Shown here piece by piece: positions 1-8,380 of a stretch of DNA of 34,501 bases. How positions within the stretch are numbered: the first letter of the stretch is position 1; each line of letters starts with the position of its first letter. A model generated the notes under the pieces. It saw only the letters and a program-made list of their open reading frames with translations, was not told the DNA's origin and did no database searches. Source of the DNA: Paracoccaceae bacterium (lineage in GTDB: Bacteria; Pseudomonadota; Alphaproteobacteria; Rhodobacterales; Rhodobacteraceae); assembly GCA_016938875.1 (NCBI GenBank), contig JAFGTV010000016.1, forward strand, positions 1 through 34,501, read 5' to 3'. A program made the position numbers and the translations under genes.

Positions 1-103
1 AGCATCCGAACGCATAGCGGTCGGCTGGGCTGACGCCGCTTGTGACTGTCGCAATCTGGAAAATCAGGCTGTCCTGATCGAAGACGTTTGCGTCAAAACT
101 CAC
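1..103 (-). CDS. 5' fragment of an unknown protein (runs off left end)
   Basis: A minus-strand reading frame is open from a GTG at 103-101 to the window edge. It begins V/M-SFDANVFDQDSLIFQI, continues ATVTSGVSPADRYAFGC, and has coding-like codon use. Only 34 codons are visible, so no family can be assigned. The start is a guess: the frame is also open further upstream, and the Shine-Dalgarno match (CCGAG just before GTG) is weak. The AT-rich stretch and the GTGGGACA inverted repeat at 113-167 lie upstream, where a promoter for this gene would be expected. A plus-strand frame (2-142) is also open here but looks less protein-like. This could still be non-coding. Confidence 0.4.
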   Translation of the reverse strand, partial: MSFDANVFDQDSLIFQIATVTSGVSPADRYAFGC

Positions 104-112
104 CTCGGAAAA

Positions 113-167
113 GTGGGACACAAATCCGAAAAAATCCAATAAACATGGCGAAAGAAAAATGTCCCAC
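113..167. promoter_or_regulatory. GTGGGACA...TGTCCCAC inverted repeat, possible operator
   Basis: GTGGGACA at 113-120 and its perfect reverse complement TGTCCCAC at 160-167 flank a 39-bp AT-rich spacer. The repeat lies in the gap between the leftward fragment at 1-103 and the end of the RND gene at 316. Widely spaced perfect 8-bp arms suit two half-sites for a dimeric or looping regulator of the gene to the left. No known regulon is recognised. The rest of 104-315 has an A/T-rich tract at about 178-197 and no convincing gene. Confidence 0.35.
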
Positions 168-315
168 CGCCTCGTAACTTATTATAATAAAAACAACAGT
201 TTATGCCGCCCCCGGGCACCATTTCCTGCGCTGAGATTCCAGATGTGTCTGGGCGCGGCACGATGATGGCACTTGTTGTCATGGCATGGTGGCGCGGGGC
301 CGAGTGGTAGTTCGG

Positions 316-3300
316 TCAAACCCGCTCTGGGTTTGTTGTCGGGGGGCTGTGTGCCGTGTCCGGGCGGCGCACCAGTCCCAGGTCGTGCAGGATGGCAAAG
401 AGGGCGGGGGTCACGAACAGGGCCATCAGCGTGGCCCCGGTCAGCCCGAAGGCCAGGCTGGCCACCAGCGGGCGCAGGAACTGGGCTTGGGTGCTTTGCT
501 CGAACAGCAGCGGGCCCAGCCCGACCACGGTGGTCAGCGAGGTCAGGAAGATCGCGCGGAACCGGTCGCGGGCGGCGTCCCGCGCGGCCACCAGCAGGTC
601 GGTGCCGGCCTCGAACCGGTCCTTGATAAAGGCTACCAGCAGGATCGCGTCATTGACCACCACACCGGCCAGTGTCGCCAGTCCCACGAGGCTGGGCAAC
701 GAGATCTGCATGCCCAGCGCCATATGCCCCCAGATCACCCCAACCGCGCCCAGCGGGATCACCGCCAGCACCGCCACAGGCTGAATAAAGCTGCGGAACT
801 GATAGGCTAGGATCAGCCACACCCCCACCAGCCCAATCGCCAGGTTGCGCATCAGCGAGCCGCCTGTCGTCGCGGTATCCCTGGCCTCGCCGACGATGAC
901 GACACGCACCTCGGGGCGTTTCTCGGCCAGGGTGGGCAGGAAATCGCTGCGCAGGGCGGCGATCAACTCGCGCGCATTGGCGATGGCGGGATTGATTGCG
1001 CCCTGCACCGAAACCGTGCGCATCCCGTCGATACGGTTGATGCTGGCATAGCCGCGCCCCTCGGTGATATCGGCCACGGCCGACAGGGGGATCAGCGCGC
1101 CATCGGGGGCGGGGATGCGGATTTCGGCGATGTCGGCGGCGGTTGCACGGTCGGCGGGGTCCAGCCGGGCGACGATGTCCAGGGGGCCGCGATCGTCGCG
1201 CAGCTCCAGCGTGGTGTCGCCGCGCAGGGCGGCGCGCAGGGTGCTGGCGACCTGGTGCGCGCTCAGGCCCAGGGCACTGGCCGCGCCGGGGCGCAGGGTG
1301 ACGATATATTCCGGCTTGCCCGGTTGCAGATCATAGGTGACATCGCGCACCCCGTCGAACGCGCGGAAAAAGCGGCGCATTTCGCGGGCCGTGGCCTCTA
1401 GCGCGGGCAGATCGGGGCCTTGCAGGCGGATGTCGATGGGCTTGCCGCCGACGCCGCGTTCCTTGTCGGTAAAGCGCAGCGCGGCCATGTCGGGCATCGG
1501 GCCGGTCAGCTTTTTCCAGCTGTCCAGGATCGCGGTGACATCGGTGCTGCGGGTGCCCGCGGGCAACAGCTTGGCGCTGATGGTGGCCATGTGGGGGCCG
1601 GTTTCGGGACTGTCGGCATTGACCCCGTAGAACACGGTCACGCTTTGGACCAAGGCCGCGCCGTCGGGCTGATCGGGGCTGAGGGTGGTGTTCATCTGCT
1701 CTAGCGCCGCGAGGGCCTGGGCAACGCGCGCCTCGGTCCGGGCCAACGGGGCGCCCTGGACCAGCAACAGCCGGGCCTCGACCGTATCGCTTTCAAGCTG
1801 GGGAAAGTTCTGGAACTTGAGCAGCCCGCCGGTCACTGGCGCGACAGAGATCAGCATCACGAACCCCGCCAGCCCCACCGTGAAATAGCGAAACCGCAGC
1901 GACAGACCCGCCAGAGGCACCACGACCCGGTCGCGCAGCGCGAAAAACCCCGCGTTCACCGCGCGGCGGACCCGGCCCGGCCCGGACCCGTCCAGGCTGT
2001 GGCGCATGTGGTGGGGCAGGATCAGAAACGCCTCGGCCAGGCTGACGACCAGGGTCATCACCAACACGATGGGAATGAATTTCAACACCGCGCCGATCTG
2101 TCCGCTCATGGAGCCCAGGGGGCCGACGATCATCACGGTGGTCAGAAAGGACGCCAGCACCCCGGGCGCGACCTGCCGGGCGCCGTTGACCGCCGCCTCT
2201 AGCGCGGATTCGCCCATCTGGCGCCGTCGCACGATGTTTTCCGAAATCACGATGGAATCGTCCATCAGCAACCCGATCGCCACCAAGAGCGCGACCATGG
2301 TCATCATGTTGATCGTCAGCCCGAACAGTTGCATCGCAAAGATCGTGCCCAGGAACGACACCGGCAGCCCCAGCGCCACCCAGAACGACAACCGCAGCCC
2401 AAAGAACAGCCACATCACCAACAGCACCAGCCCCAGGCCCTGTGCGCCATTCTTGGTGATGATGCGCAGCCGGTCGCGGATGTTCGACGTGCTGTCCTGC
2501 GAGATCGCCAGCGCGATAGAGCCCGGCGCGTCGGTGCGGGCGGCGGCGATCTGGCGGTCCAGGGCGGCCATCACCCGCAGCGCGTCCTGGGTTTCGGTCT
2601 TGGACACGGTGACGATGGCGGCGCGCTGGCCGTTGAAATAGGCGGCCTGGGCGGGATCGGCAAAGCGCGTGGTTATGGTCGCGACATCGCCCAGCAGTAC
2701 CTCGCCGCCATCCGGCGAGGCGGCCAGCGGAATCGTTGCCAGGGCGCCCGCGCTGCGCCGCTCGCCCAAGAAGCGGATCGCGGCGTCGCCCTCGGCCCCC
2801 TCCAGCGTGCCCGCCGGCAGGTCGATCGAGGCGCGCTCCATCGCGGTGGCGACATCGGCGATACCCAGGCCAAAGCGGTGCAGGCTGGCCGCCGACAGCT
2901 CTACCGCGATTTCGCGCTGGGAAAAGCCGCTGATCGTGGCCCGGGCGATCAACGGATCGGCGCGCAGCCGTTCGGCCAGTGCGTCGGCATAGGCCAGCAG
3001 GACATGCGGATCCTGCGGCCCCGTCACCGCGACAGAGGCAACGGTCGCCACCCGCTCGACGATCCGCAACACCGGTGCCTCGGCGCGTTCGGGCAGGTCC
3101 GACACGCCGTCCACGGCTGCCGTCACATCATCGAGAAAGCGCTGCATATCCGCGCCCTCGACGATCTCGGCGCTCAGCAGGGCCTGGTTTTCCCGGGCCA
3201 GACATGACAGTTCGACCAGGTTGTCGACGGCACGGATCGGATCCTCGACCGCCGCGCAGATGCCCCGCTCGACCTCGGCGGGGGGGGCACCGGGATAGGC

Positions 3301-3441
3301 GATGCGAACCTCGACCAGCGACGGGGCGACCACCGGAAATGTATCGCGTTGAAGAGACGGCAGCGCCACCAGCCCCAGCCCGATCAGCGCCAGCATCAGG
3401 ATGGTGGCAGCCGTCGGATGCGCCGCAAAGCGGCGGATCAT
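316..3441 (-). CDS. RND efflux transporter permease (AcrB/HAE1 type)
   Basis: This 1041-residue inner-membrane pump exports compounds using the proton gradient, working as a trimer with a periplasmic adaptor and an outer-membrane channel. An N-terminal membrane segment (about residues 12-30) is followed by a large periplasmic loop and a membrane bundle. A second loop and bundle follow from about residue 490, giving the duplicated RND layout. In the fourth membrane segment the motif GLLMDDSIVISEN carries Asp394-Asp395, the pair equivalent to the AcrB proton-relay aspartates. The length is that of the family. The ATG overlaps the adaptor stop codon (ATGA at 3438-3441), so the two are translationally coupled. 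No TolC-type channel gene is in the window. Substrate cannot be predicted. Confidence 0.95.
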   Translation of the reverse strand: MIRRFAAHPTAATILMLALIGLGLVALPSLQRDTFPVVAPSLVEVRIAYPGAPPAEVERGICAAVEDPIRAVDNLVELSCLARENQALLSAEIVEGADMQRFLDDVTAAVDGVSDLPERAEAPVLRIVERVATVASVAVTGPQDPHVLLAYADALAERLRADPLIARATISGFSQREIAVELSAASLHRFGLGIADVATAMERASIDLPAGTLEGAEGDAAIRFLGERRSAGALATIPLAASPDGGEVLLGDVATITTRFADPAQAAYFNGQRAAIVTVSKTETQDALRVMAALDRQIAAARTDAPGSIALAISQDSTSNIRDRLRIITKNGAQGLGLVLLVMWLFFGLRLSFWVALGLPVSFLGTIFAMQLFGLTINMMTMVALLVAIGLLMDDSIVISENIVRRRQMGESALEAAVNGARQVAPGVLASFLTTVMIVGPLGSMSGQIGAVLKFIPIVLVMTLVVSLAEAFLILPHHMRHSLDGSGPGRVRRAVNAGFFALRDRVVVPLAGLSLRFRYFTVGLAGFVMLISVAPVTGGLLKFQNFPQLESDTVEARLLLVQGAPLARTEARVAQALAALEQMNTTLSPDQPDGAALVQSVTVFYGVNADSPETGPHMATISAKLLPAGTRSTDVTAILDSWKKLTGPMPDMAALRFTDKERGVGGKPIDIRLQGPDLPALEATAREMRRFFRAFDGVRDVTYDLQPGKPEYIVTLRPGAASALGLSAHQVASTLRAALRGDTTLELRDDRGPLDIVARLDPADRATAADIAEIRIPAPDGALIPLSAVADITEGRGYASINRIDGMRTVSVQGAINPAIANARELIAALRSDFLPTLAEKRPEVRVVIVGEARDTATTGGSLMRNLAIGLVGVWLILAYQFRSFIQPVAVLAVIPLGAVGVIWGHMALGMQISLPSLVGLATLAGVVVNDAILLVAFIKDRFEAGTDLLVAARDAARDRFRAIFLTSLTTVVGLGPLLFEQSTQAQFLRPLVASLAFGLTGATLMALFVTPALFAILHDLGLVRRPDTAHSPPTTNPERV

Positions 3442-4733
3442 TCCCCCGTCCCCGTGCCCGCGGCAATGGCCGTGATCCGGGCCTTGAGTGCCTTGTCGGG
3501 CATCGGTTTGACCGCCATGCCCGGCATCGCGATGACCGGGTCGCTGACCACCAGGCGGTCGCCCTCGGCCAGGCCATCGGCGATCACCGCGACGGGTCCG
3601 ATGGCATAGGCGACGCTGATCTCGCGGCGTTCCAGCGTGCCGTCATCGGCCACGACATAGGCCTGCCCCCCGCGCAGCGCGTCGGCGGGTGCGATCAGCG
3701 CCATGCGGGGCGGTGCGCTCAGCTCGACCTCGACAAAGGTGTTGCGGCGCAGGGGCGGGCGGCGCCCGGCCTGGGCCTGGTCCAGCGGGTTGTCGACGCG
3801 CACCACGATGCCGGTGCTTTGGGTGCGCGCGTCGATGGCGTCCGACACCCGCATCACCTGGGCGTCCCAGGTGGCGTCATGGCCCGGCGCGGGCAGGCGC
3901 ACCTGGGCGGCAAGGTCCAGCACCGTGGCGCCCGCGCCCAGGCTGCGCACCAGCGGGCCAAGCCGCCCCATGGGGAATTGCGCGGCGATCTCGACGGCCT
4001 CGGTGCCCTCGCCGGTCAACAGAACCTGACCCCGGCTGACCACCTGGCCCAGTTCCGCCGAGACCGAGGCGATGCGCAGATCAAAGGGCGCGCGCAGGGT
4101 GGTGAAATCCAGCGACCGCGCGGCAATCGCGCGCTGGGCGTCCAGCACCTCGCGCTCGGCGGCATTCAGGGTCAACTGGTTGCGGATCTCGGTCAGCTTG
4201 GCGCGGGCGGCCAGTTCGGCGCGCCGCGCCTGGTCCAGCGTGGTCTGGGTGGCGACGCCCTGGGTGGCCAGCTCTGCCTGGCGGCTGCGCTCGGCGGTGC
4301 TGAGATCCAGATCGCTTTGGGCGATCTCCAGACTGGCGTTCAGCGTGTCGTCGCGGATCACCAGCGCACGGCGCTGGGCGTCGATCTGGGCCAGGCTCAG
4401 GCGCAGGTCGGTATCGTCGATGCGCATCAGCATGCTGCCCTGGGCCATGATCGTGCCATCGGCCAGGTTCGCGGCGGTCTCGACCACCTCGCCGTCGATG
4501 CGGGCCACGGCGCGCCAGTCGCGCGCGGGCGCCACGGAGCCATGGCCGGTCACGCGCGGCACGACCTGGGTTTGCGTCAGCTTGAGCACGCGCACCGGGG
4601 TGGGGGGGCGCTGACGCTCGTTGGGGGCAGGGGCCTGGGCCAGCAGGTCGGAATAGCCGATGCTCAGCGCGCCCAGTGCGATCGGCACGCTCAGGGCCAC
4701 ACCGCGAAGCGCCCATGTCAGCAGCGAAGTCAT
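3438..4733 (-). CDS. RND periplasmic adaptor (HlyD/MFP family)
   Basis: This 431-residue membrane-fusion protein would link the RND pump to an outer-membrane channel. The start is the ATG at 4733, which begins MTSLLTWALRG and is preceded by GGAGGGGCGAC, a strong ribosome site; the open frame further upstream is non-coding. Residues about 8-30 form a single N-terminal membrane anchor or signal segment. A biotinyl-lipoyl-like half motif follows (GEVVETAANLADGTIMAQGSML region), then a coiled-coil hairpin rich in A/L/Q/R, a second lipoyl half (LRAPFDLRIASVSAELGQVV), and a beta-barrel and membrane-proximal domain. It ends in a 4-bp overlap with the RND pump. It lies 71 bp after the ABC ATPase stop, so it may be co-transcribed with the peptide operon or use its own promoter. 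Confidence 0.93.
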   Translation of the reverse strand: MTSLLTWALRGVALSVPIALGALSIGYSDLLAQAPAPNERQRPPTPVRVLKLTQTQVVPRVTGHGSVAPARDWRAVARIDGEVVETAANLADGTIMAQGSMLMRIDDTDLRLSLAQIDAQRRALVIRDDTLNASLEIAQSDLDLSTAERSRQAELATQGVATQTTLDQARRAELAARAKLTEIRNQLTLNAAEREVLDAQRAIAARSLDFTTLRAPFDLRIASVSAELGQVVSRGQVLLTGEGTEAVEIAAQFPMGRLGPLVRSLGAGATVLDLAAQVRLPAPGHDATWDAQVMRVSDAIDARTQSTGIVVRVDNPLDQAQAGRRPPLRRNTFVEVELSAPPRMALIAPADALRGGQAYVVADDGTLERREISVAYAIGPVAVIADGLAEGDRLVVSDPVIAMPGMAVKPMPDKALKARITAIAAGTGTGE

Positions 4734-4804
4734 GTCGCCCCTCCGGCAGATGCGATTGTGTCGCACTCTAGCCTGCCACATGGGGGCTGCACAGGGGGTA
4801 TGAC

Positions 4805-5560
4805 CTAGTCGCGGATATAGCCCAAAGAGGCCTTCAGCAGGCTGCGGGTATAGGGTTGCGTGGTCTGCATCGCGCGCATTTCGTCGACCCCCAGGATCTC
4901 GACGATCTCGCCGAACTGCATCACCGCGATGCGTTCGCACATATGCCCGACCACGGCCAGATCGTGCGACACCATCAGAAAGGTCAGGTCATGTTCCGCG
5001 CGCAGATCCGTCAGCAGGTTCAGGATTTCCGCCTGCACCGACACGTCCAGCGCCGAGGTGGGTTCGTCCAGCAGCAGGATCGACGGTTCGGGCGCCAGGG
5101 CGCGCGCGATGGCGACCCGCTGACGCTGGCCGCCCGACAGCTGATGCGGATAGCGGAACCGGAACGACGGGCCAAGGCCCACATCGTCCAACAGCTTTTC
5201 GATGCGCGGCTCGATATCGGTGAACCCGTGCAGATACAGCGTTTCCGACAGCACCTGATCGACCGACTGGCGCGGGTGCAGCGAGGCATAGGGATCCTGG
5301 AACACCATCTGGACGGTCTTGTAGAATTCCTTGTCGCGGCGACGCCCGACGGGGCGGCCATTGACCGACATGTGCCCGGACCAATGCGGCGCCAGACCCG
5401 TCAAGGCCCGCATGATCGTGGATTTTCCCGACCCGCTTTCGCCCACCAGGCCAAAGGTTTCGCCCGGCGCGACCTGGAACGTGGCGCCCTTGACCGCGTC
5501 CACGCGGTCGCGCCCCTCGCCGAACCAGACGTTCAGCCCCTCAAAGCTCAGCGCGCTCAT
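4805..5560 (-). CDS. Peptide ABC transporter ATPase (DppF/OppF type)
   Basis: This 251-residue cytoplasmic ATPase is one of two that energise the peptide importer encoded just upstream. Walker A is [12 protein letters not shown] at about 38-49, the Q-loop region is MVFQDPYASLHPR, the ABC signature is LSGGQRQRVAIARAL, Walker B is [12 protein letters not shown] and the switch His lies in MVSHDLAVV. It is short for DppF/OppF (usually about 320 residues) because it ends soon after the PYTRSLL motif and lacks the usual C-terminal oligopeptide extension. Its ATG overlaps the stop of the other ATPase by 4 bp (5557-5560). Specificity is set by the binding protein, so peptide transport is inferred from family and operon. 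Confidence 0.93.
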   Translation of the reverse strand: MSALSFEGLNVWFGEGRDRVDAVKGATFQVAPGETFGLVGESGSGKSTIMRALTGLAPHWSGHMSVNGRPVGRRRDKEFYKTVQMVFQDPYASLHPRQSVDQVLSETLYLHGFTDIEPRIEKLLDDVGLGPSFRFRYPHQLSGGQRQRVAIARALAPEPSILLLDEPTSALDVSVQAEILNLLTDLRAEHDLTFLMVSHDLAVVGHMCERIAVMQFGEIVEILGVDEMRAMQTTQPYTRSLLKASLGYIRD

Positions 5561-6414
5561 GCCGACGGCCCCACGCTGGGGGCAGCGGCCCAGGTCGGAT
5601 CGCGCTGCAAGACCTCCAGGCGTTCTTGCGGCGCATCGAACCGGGGCAGGGAGTTGAGCAGCCCGCGGGTATAGGGGTGGCTGGCCTCGTGCAGCTTGTC
5701 CGCGTCGCAGGTTTCCACCACGCGCCCGGCATACATGATCAGCACCCGGTCGCAGAACTGCGCCACCAGGTTCAGGTCGTGGCTGATAAAGATCAGGCCC
5801 ATGCCGCGGTCCTGCACCAGCTTGTCGAGGATCTGCAACACCTGCGCCTGCACCGAGACATCCAGCGCCGAGGTGGGTTCGTCCGCGATCAACAGCTCGG
5901 GGTCGGGGATCAGCATCATCGCGATCATGATGCGCTGTCCCATGCCGCCCGACATCTCGTGCGGATAGGCGCGCATGACGCGCTCGGGGTCGCGGATCGA
6001 CACGGCCTCCAGCATCTCGATGGCGCGGCGGCGGGCCTCGGCCTTGCCGCCACGGGCGTGCAGTTGATAGGCCTCGATCAGTTGTTCGCCCACGGTCATC
6101 ACCGGGTTGAGCGAAAACTTGGGGTCTTGCATCACCATCGAGATCCGCTCGCCCCGGACCTTGCGCATCTCGGCCTCGGACTTCTGCAACAGATCCTCGC
6201 CATCCAGGCGGATATGCGCGGCCTCGACCTGTCCGGGGGCGCGGATCAGGCGCAGGATCGCGCGGCCCGTCATCGACTTGCCCGAGCCGGATTCGCCGAC
6301 GATCCCCAGCCGTTCACGCCCCAGTTTGAACGACACGCCGCGCACCGCGTCGAACACGCCGTTGCGGGTGGGAAACCGCACCCAAAGGTCTTTCACATCC
6401 AGAAGATCGGTCAT
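5557..6414 (-). CDS. Peptide ABC transporter ATPase (DppD/OppD type)
   Basis: This 285-residue protein is the partner ATPase of the peptide importer. The start is the ATG at 6414, reading [14 protein letters not shown] and overlapping the permease stop as ATGA; the open frame further upstream is permease antiphase. Walker A is GESGSGKS at 40-47, the signature region is [15 protein letters not shown], Walker B is [13 protein letters not shown], and the H-loop lies in FISHDLNLV. Of the usual C-terminal extension only [13 protein letters not shown] is kept. The cysteine motif that binds an iron-sulfur cluster in some DppD/DppF ATPases is absent. It is fully embedded in the operon with 4-bp overlaps on both sides. 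Confidence 0.93.
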   Translation of the reverse strand: MTDLLDVKDLWVRFPTRNGVFDAVRGVSFKLGRERLGIVGESGSGKSMTGRAILRLIRAPGQVEAAHIRLDGEDLLQKSEAEMRKVRGERISMVMQDPKFSLNPVMTVGEQLIEAYQLHARGGKAEARRRAIEMLEAVSIRDPERVMRAYPHEMSGGMGQRIMIAMMLIPDPELLIADEPTSALDVSVQAQVLQILDKLVQDRGMGLIFISHDLNLVAQFCDRVLIMYAGRVVETCDADKLHEASHPYTRGLLNSLPRFDAPQERLEVLQRDPTWAAAPSVGPSA

Positions 6415-7325
6415 TTCTCGTCCTTCGGGTCCAGCACGTCGCGCAGCCCATCGCCCAACAGGTTGAAGGCCAGCGACACGGTAAAGATCGCCAGCCCCGG
6501 CATGGTTGCCACCCACCAGTGATCCAGGATAAAACGGCGCCCCTCGGAAATCATGGCGCCCCATTCCGGGCTGGGCGGCTGTGCGCCAAGCCCCAGAAAG
6601 CCCAGGCCAGCAGCGGCCAGGATGATGCCCGCCATGTCCAGCGTGACCCGCACGATCAGCGACGAGATGCAGAGCGGCCATATATGCTTGGTGATGATGC
6701 GGATCGGGCCCGCCCCTTGCAGGCGCACCGCGCTGATATAGTCGGAATTGCGGATCGTCAGCGTTTCCGCCCGCGCGATCCGCGCATAAGGGGGCCACGC
6801 GGTCAAGGAGATGGCCAGCACCGCGTTCTCGATCCCCGCCCCCAGCGCGGCGACAAAGGCCAGCGCCAGAACCAGCCGCGGAAACGCCAGAAAGATGTCG
6901 GTGATCCGCATCAGTCCCAGGTCGATCCAGCCGCCCGTATAGCCCGCGATCGTGCCCACCATCAGCCCGGCCACCGGCGCGATCAGCGCCACCAGCGTCA
7001 CGATGTAGAGCGTGATGCGAGAGCCATAGATCAGCCGCGACAGGATATCCCGGCCCAGCGAATCCGTGCCCAGCGGGTGATCGGGTGTGCCCAGCGGTTT
7101 CAGCCGGTTGGCCAGGTCCTGGGTGAACGGGTCATGCGGCGCCAGCAGCGGCGCAAAGGCCGCCATCAGCAACAGCAGGATCAGGATACCCAGCCCGAAC
7201 ATCGCCATCGGGTTGGACCTGAACGACAGCCAGCCTTGGAAAAGGGCGGCCAGACGGGCCTGATTACGCGACTGCGGCGTGTCTGTCAGCAGCCAGTCGC
7301 GCCATCCGGTTTGGGTTTCGCTCAT
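6411..7325 (-). CDS. Peptide ABC transporter permease (DppC/OppC type)
   Basis: This 304-residue inner-membrane permease begins at the ATG at 7325 ([13 protein letters not shown]), whose ATGA overlaps the stop of the other permease. The N-terminal OppC-type segment ([22 protein letters not shown]) carries the first membrane helix. [21 protein letters not shown] is the hallmark DppC periplasmic sequence, and the EAA-type coupling loop is around [21 protein letters not shown]. About six membrane segments are visible, and the protein ends VLDPKDEK, typical of DppC. It pairs with the DppB-type permease to form the channel of the importer. Confidence 0.94.
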   Translation of the reverse strand: MSETQTGWRDWLLTDTPQSRNQARLAALFQGWLSFRSNPMAMFGLGILILLLLMAAFAPLLAPHDPFTQDLANRLKPLGTPDHPLGTDSLGRDILSRLIYGSRITLYIVTLVALIAPVAGLMVGTIAGYTGGWIDLGLMRITDIFLAFPRLVLALAFVAALGAGIENAVLAISLTAWPPYARIARAETLTIRNSDYISAVRLQGAGPIRIITKHIWPLCISSLIVRVTLDMAGIILAAAGLGFLGLGAQPPSPEWGAMISEGRRFILDHWWVATMPGLAIFTVSLAFNLLGDGLRDVLDPKDEK

Positions 7326-8380
7326 TGCGCCCTCGGATCGAAAAACTTGTAAAGAAGGTCGGAAAAGACGTTCAGCAGCACGAACACCAGGCCCACGACG
7401 ACCGTGCCGCCCAGAACCGCGTTCATGTCCGCCGACAGCAGGGCGGTGGTGATATAGCTGCCGATGCCGGGCCAGGCAAAGATGATCTCGGTCAGCACCG
7501 ACCCCTCCAGCAGGCCCGCATAGCTCAGCGCGATCACGGTGATCAACTGAACCCGGATATTGCGAAACGCGTGGCGCCAGATCACGGCGCGTTCCGACAT
7601 GCCCTTGACGCGGGCGGTGGTGATGTATTCCGCGCTCAGCTGTTCGAGCATGAACGAGCGCGTCATCCGGCTGATATAGGCCAGGCTGTAATAGCCCAGC
7701 AGCGAGGCCGGCAGCACGATATGGCTCAACGCGTCGCGAAACACCGTCCAGTTGCCGTCCAGCATGCTGTCGATCAGGATCATGCCGGTGACAGAGGGCA
7801 CCACGTCCACGTAAAAGATGCCCACCCGGCCCGGTCCGCCGACCCAGCCCAGAATTCCGTAAAAGACCAAAAGACCCATCAGGCCCAGCCAGAAGATCGG
7901 CATCGAATAGCCGACCAACGCCACGACCCGTGCGATCTGGTCGATCCAGCTGCCGCGTTTCACGGCGGCCAACACGCCCAGCGGCACGCCCAGGAAAACC
8001 CCGATCAGGGTGCCCAGCGTGGCCAATTCCAGCGTGGCGGGAAAGACCCGCGCGATATCTTCGGACACTGGGCGCGCGTTCAGCAGCGACATGCCGAAAT
8101 CGCCGTGCATCACGTCCCACAGGTAATAGCCGAACTGCACCAGCAAGGGCTTATCCAGCCCAAGGTCTTGGTAAACCTGTTGATAAACCTCGTTCGACGC
8201 GCGTTCGCCCACGATCGCCAGGACCGGGTCGATCGGCATCACCCGTCCGATGATGAAGGTGACGAACAACAGCCCCAGCATGGTGAAGGCGATCGAGCCC
8301 AGGGTGATACCCGTTTGCCCGATCCAGCGAGGGAAGAGCGCCCTGGGGCGCCCTTCCGTTTTTTGTCCTTCGGCAGCCAC
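7322..8380 (-). CDS. Peptide ABC transporter permease (DppB/OppB type)
   Basis: This 352-residue inner-membrane permease begins with a GTG at 8380, immediately after the TAA of the binding-protein gene with no spacer, so translation is probably coupled. The first membrane helix is at about 24-45 (TLGSIAFTMLGLLFVTFIIG). The family sequence YQDLGLDKPLLVQFGYYL follows, and the coupling loop EYITTARVKGMSERAVIWRHA is followed by the DppB ending SYAGLLEGSVLTEIIFAWPGIG. The ribosome site is weak (AGGTCAC), in line with coupling. It makes the channel heterodimer with the downstream DppC-type protein. Confidence 0.93.
   Translation of the reverse strand: MAAEGQKTEGRPRALFPRWIGQTGITLGSIAFTMLGLLFVTFIIGRVMPIDPVLAIVGERASNEVYQQVYQDLGLDKPLLVQFGYYLWDVMHGDFGMSLLNARPVSEDIARVFPATLELATLGTLIGVFLGVPLGVLAAVKRGSWIDQIARVVALVGYSMPIFWLGLMGLLVFYGILGWVGGPGRVGIFYVDVVPSVTGMILIDSMLDGNWTVFRDALSHIVLPASLLGYYSLAYISRMTRSFMLEQLSAEYITTARVKGMSERAVIWRHAFRNIRVQLITVIALSYAGLLEGSVLTEIIFAWPGIGSYITTALLSADMNAVLGGTVVVGLVFVLLNVFSDLLYKFFDPRAQ

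Noticed and set aside
100-282. 60-residue minus-strand frame in the left gap
   Set aside because: AT-rich sequence, no ribosome site, and no protein-like composition; the neighbouring frame starting at 103 looks more coding.
318-334. AAACCC-GCTCT-GGGTTT hairpin at the end of the RND gene
   Set aside because: It overlaps the last codons and the stop and has no U-tract on the minus strand, so it is not a convincing terminator.
2979-4808. 609-codon plus-strand frame opposite the RND adaptor
   Set aside because: Low-complexity Arg/Pro/Gly/His composition and complete overlap with a recognised gene.
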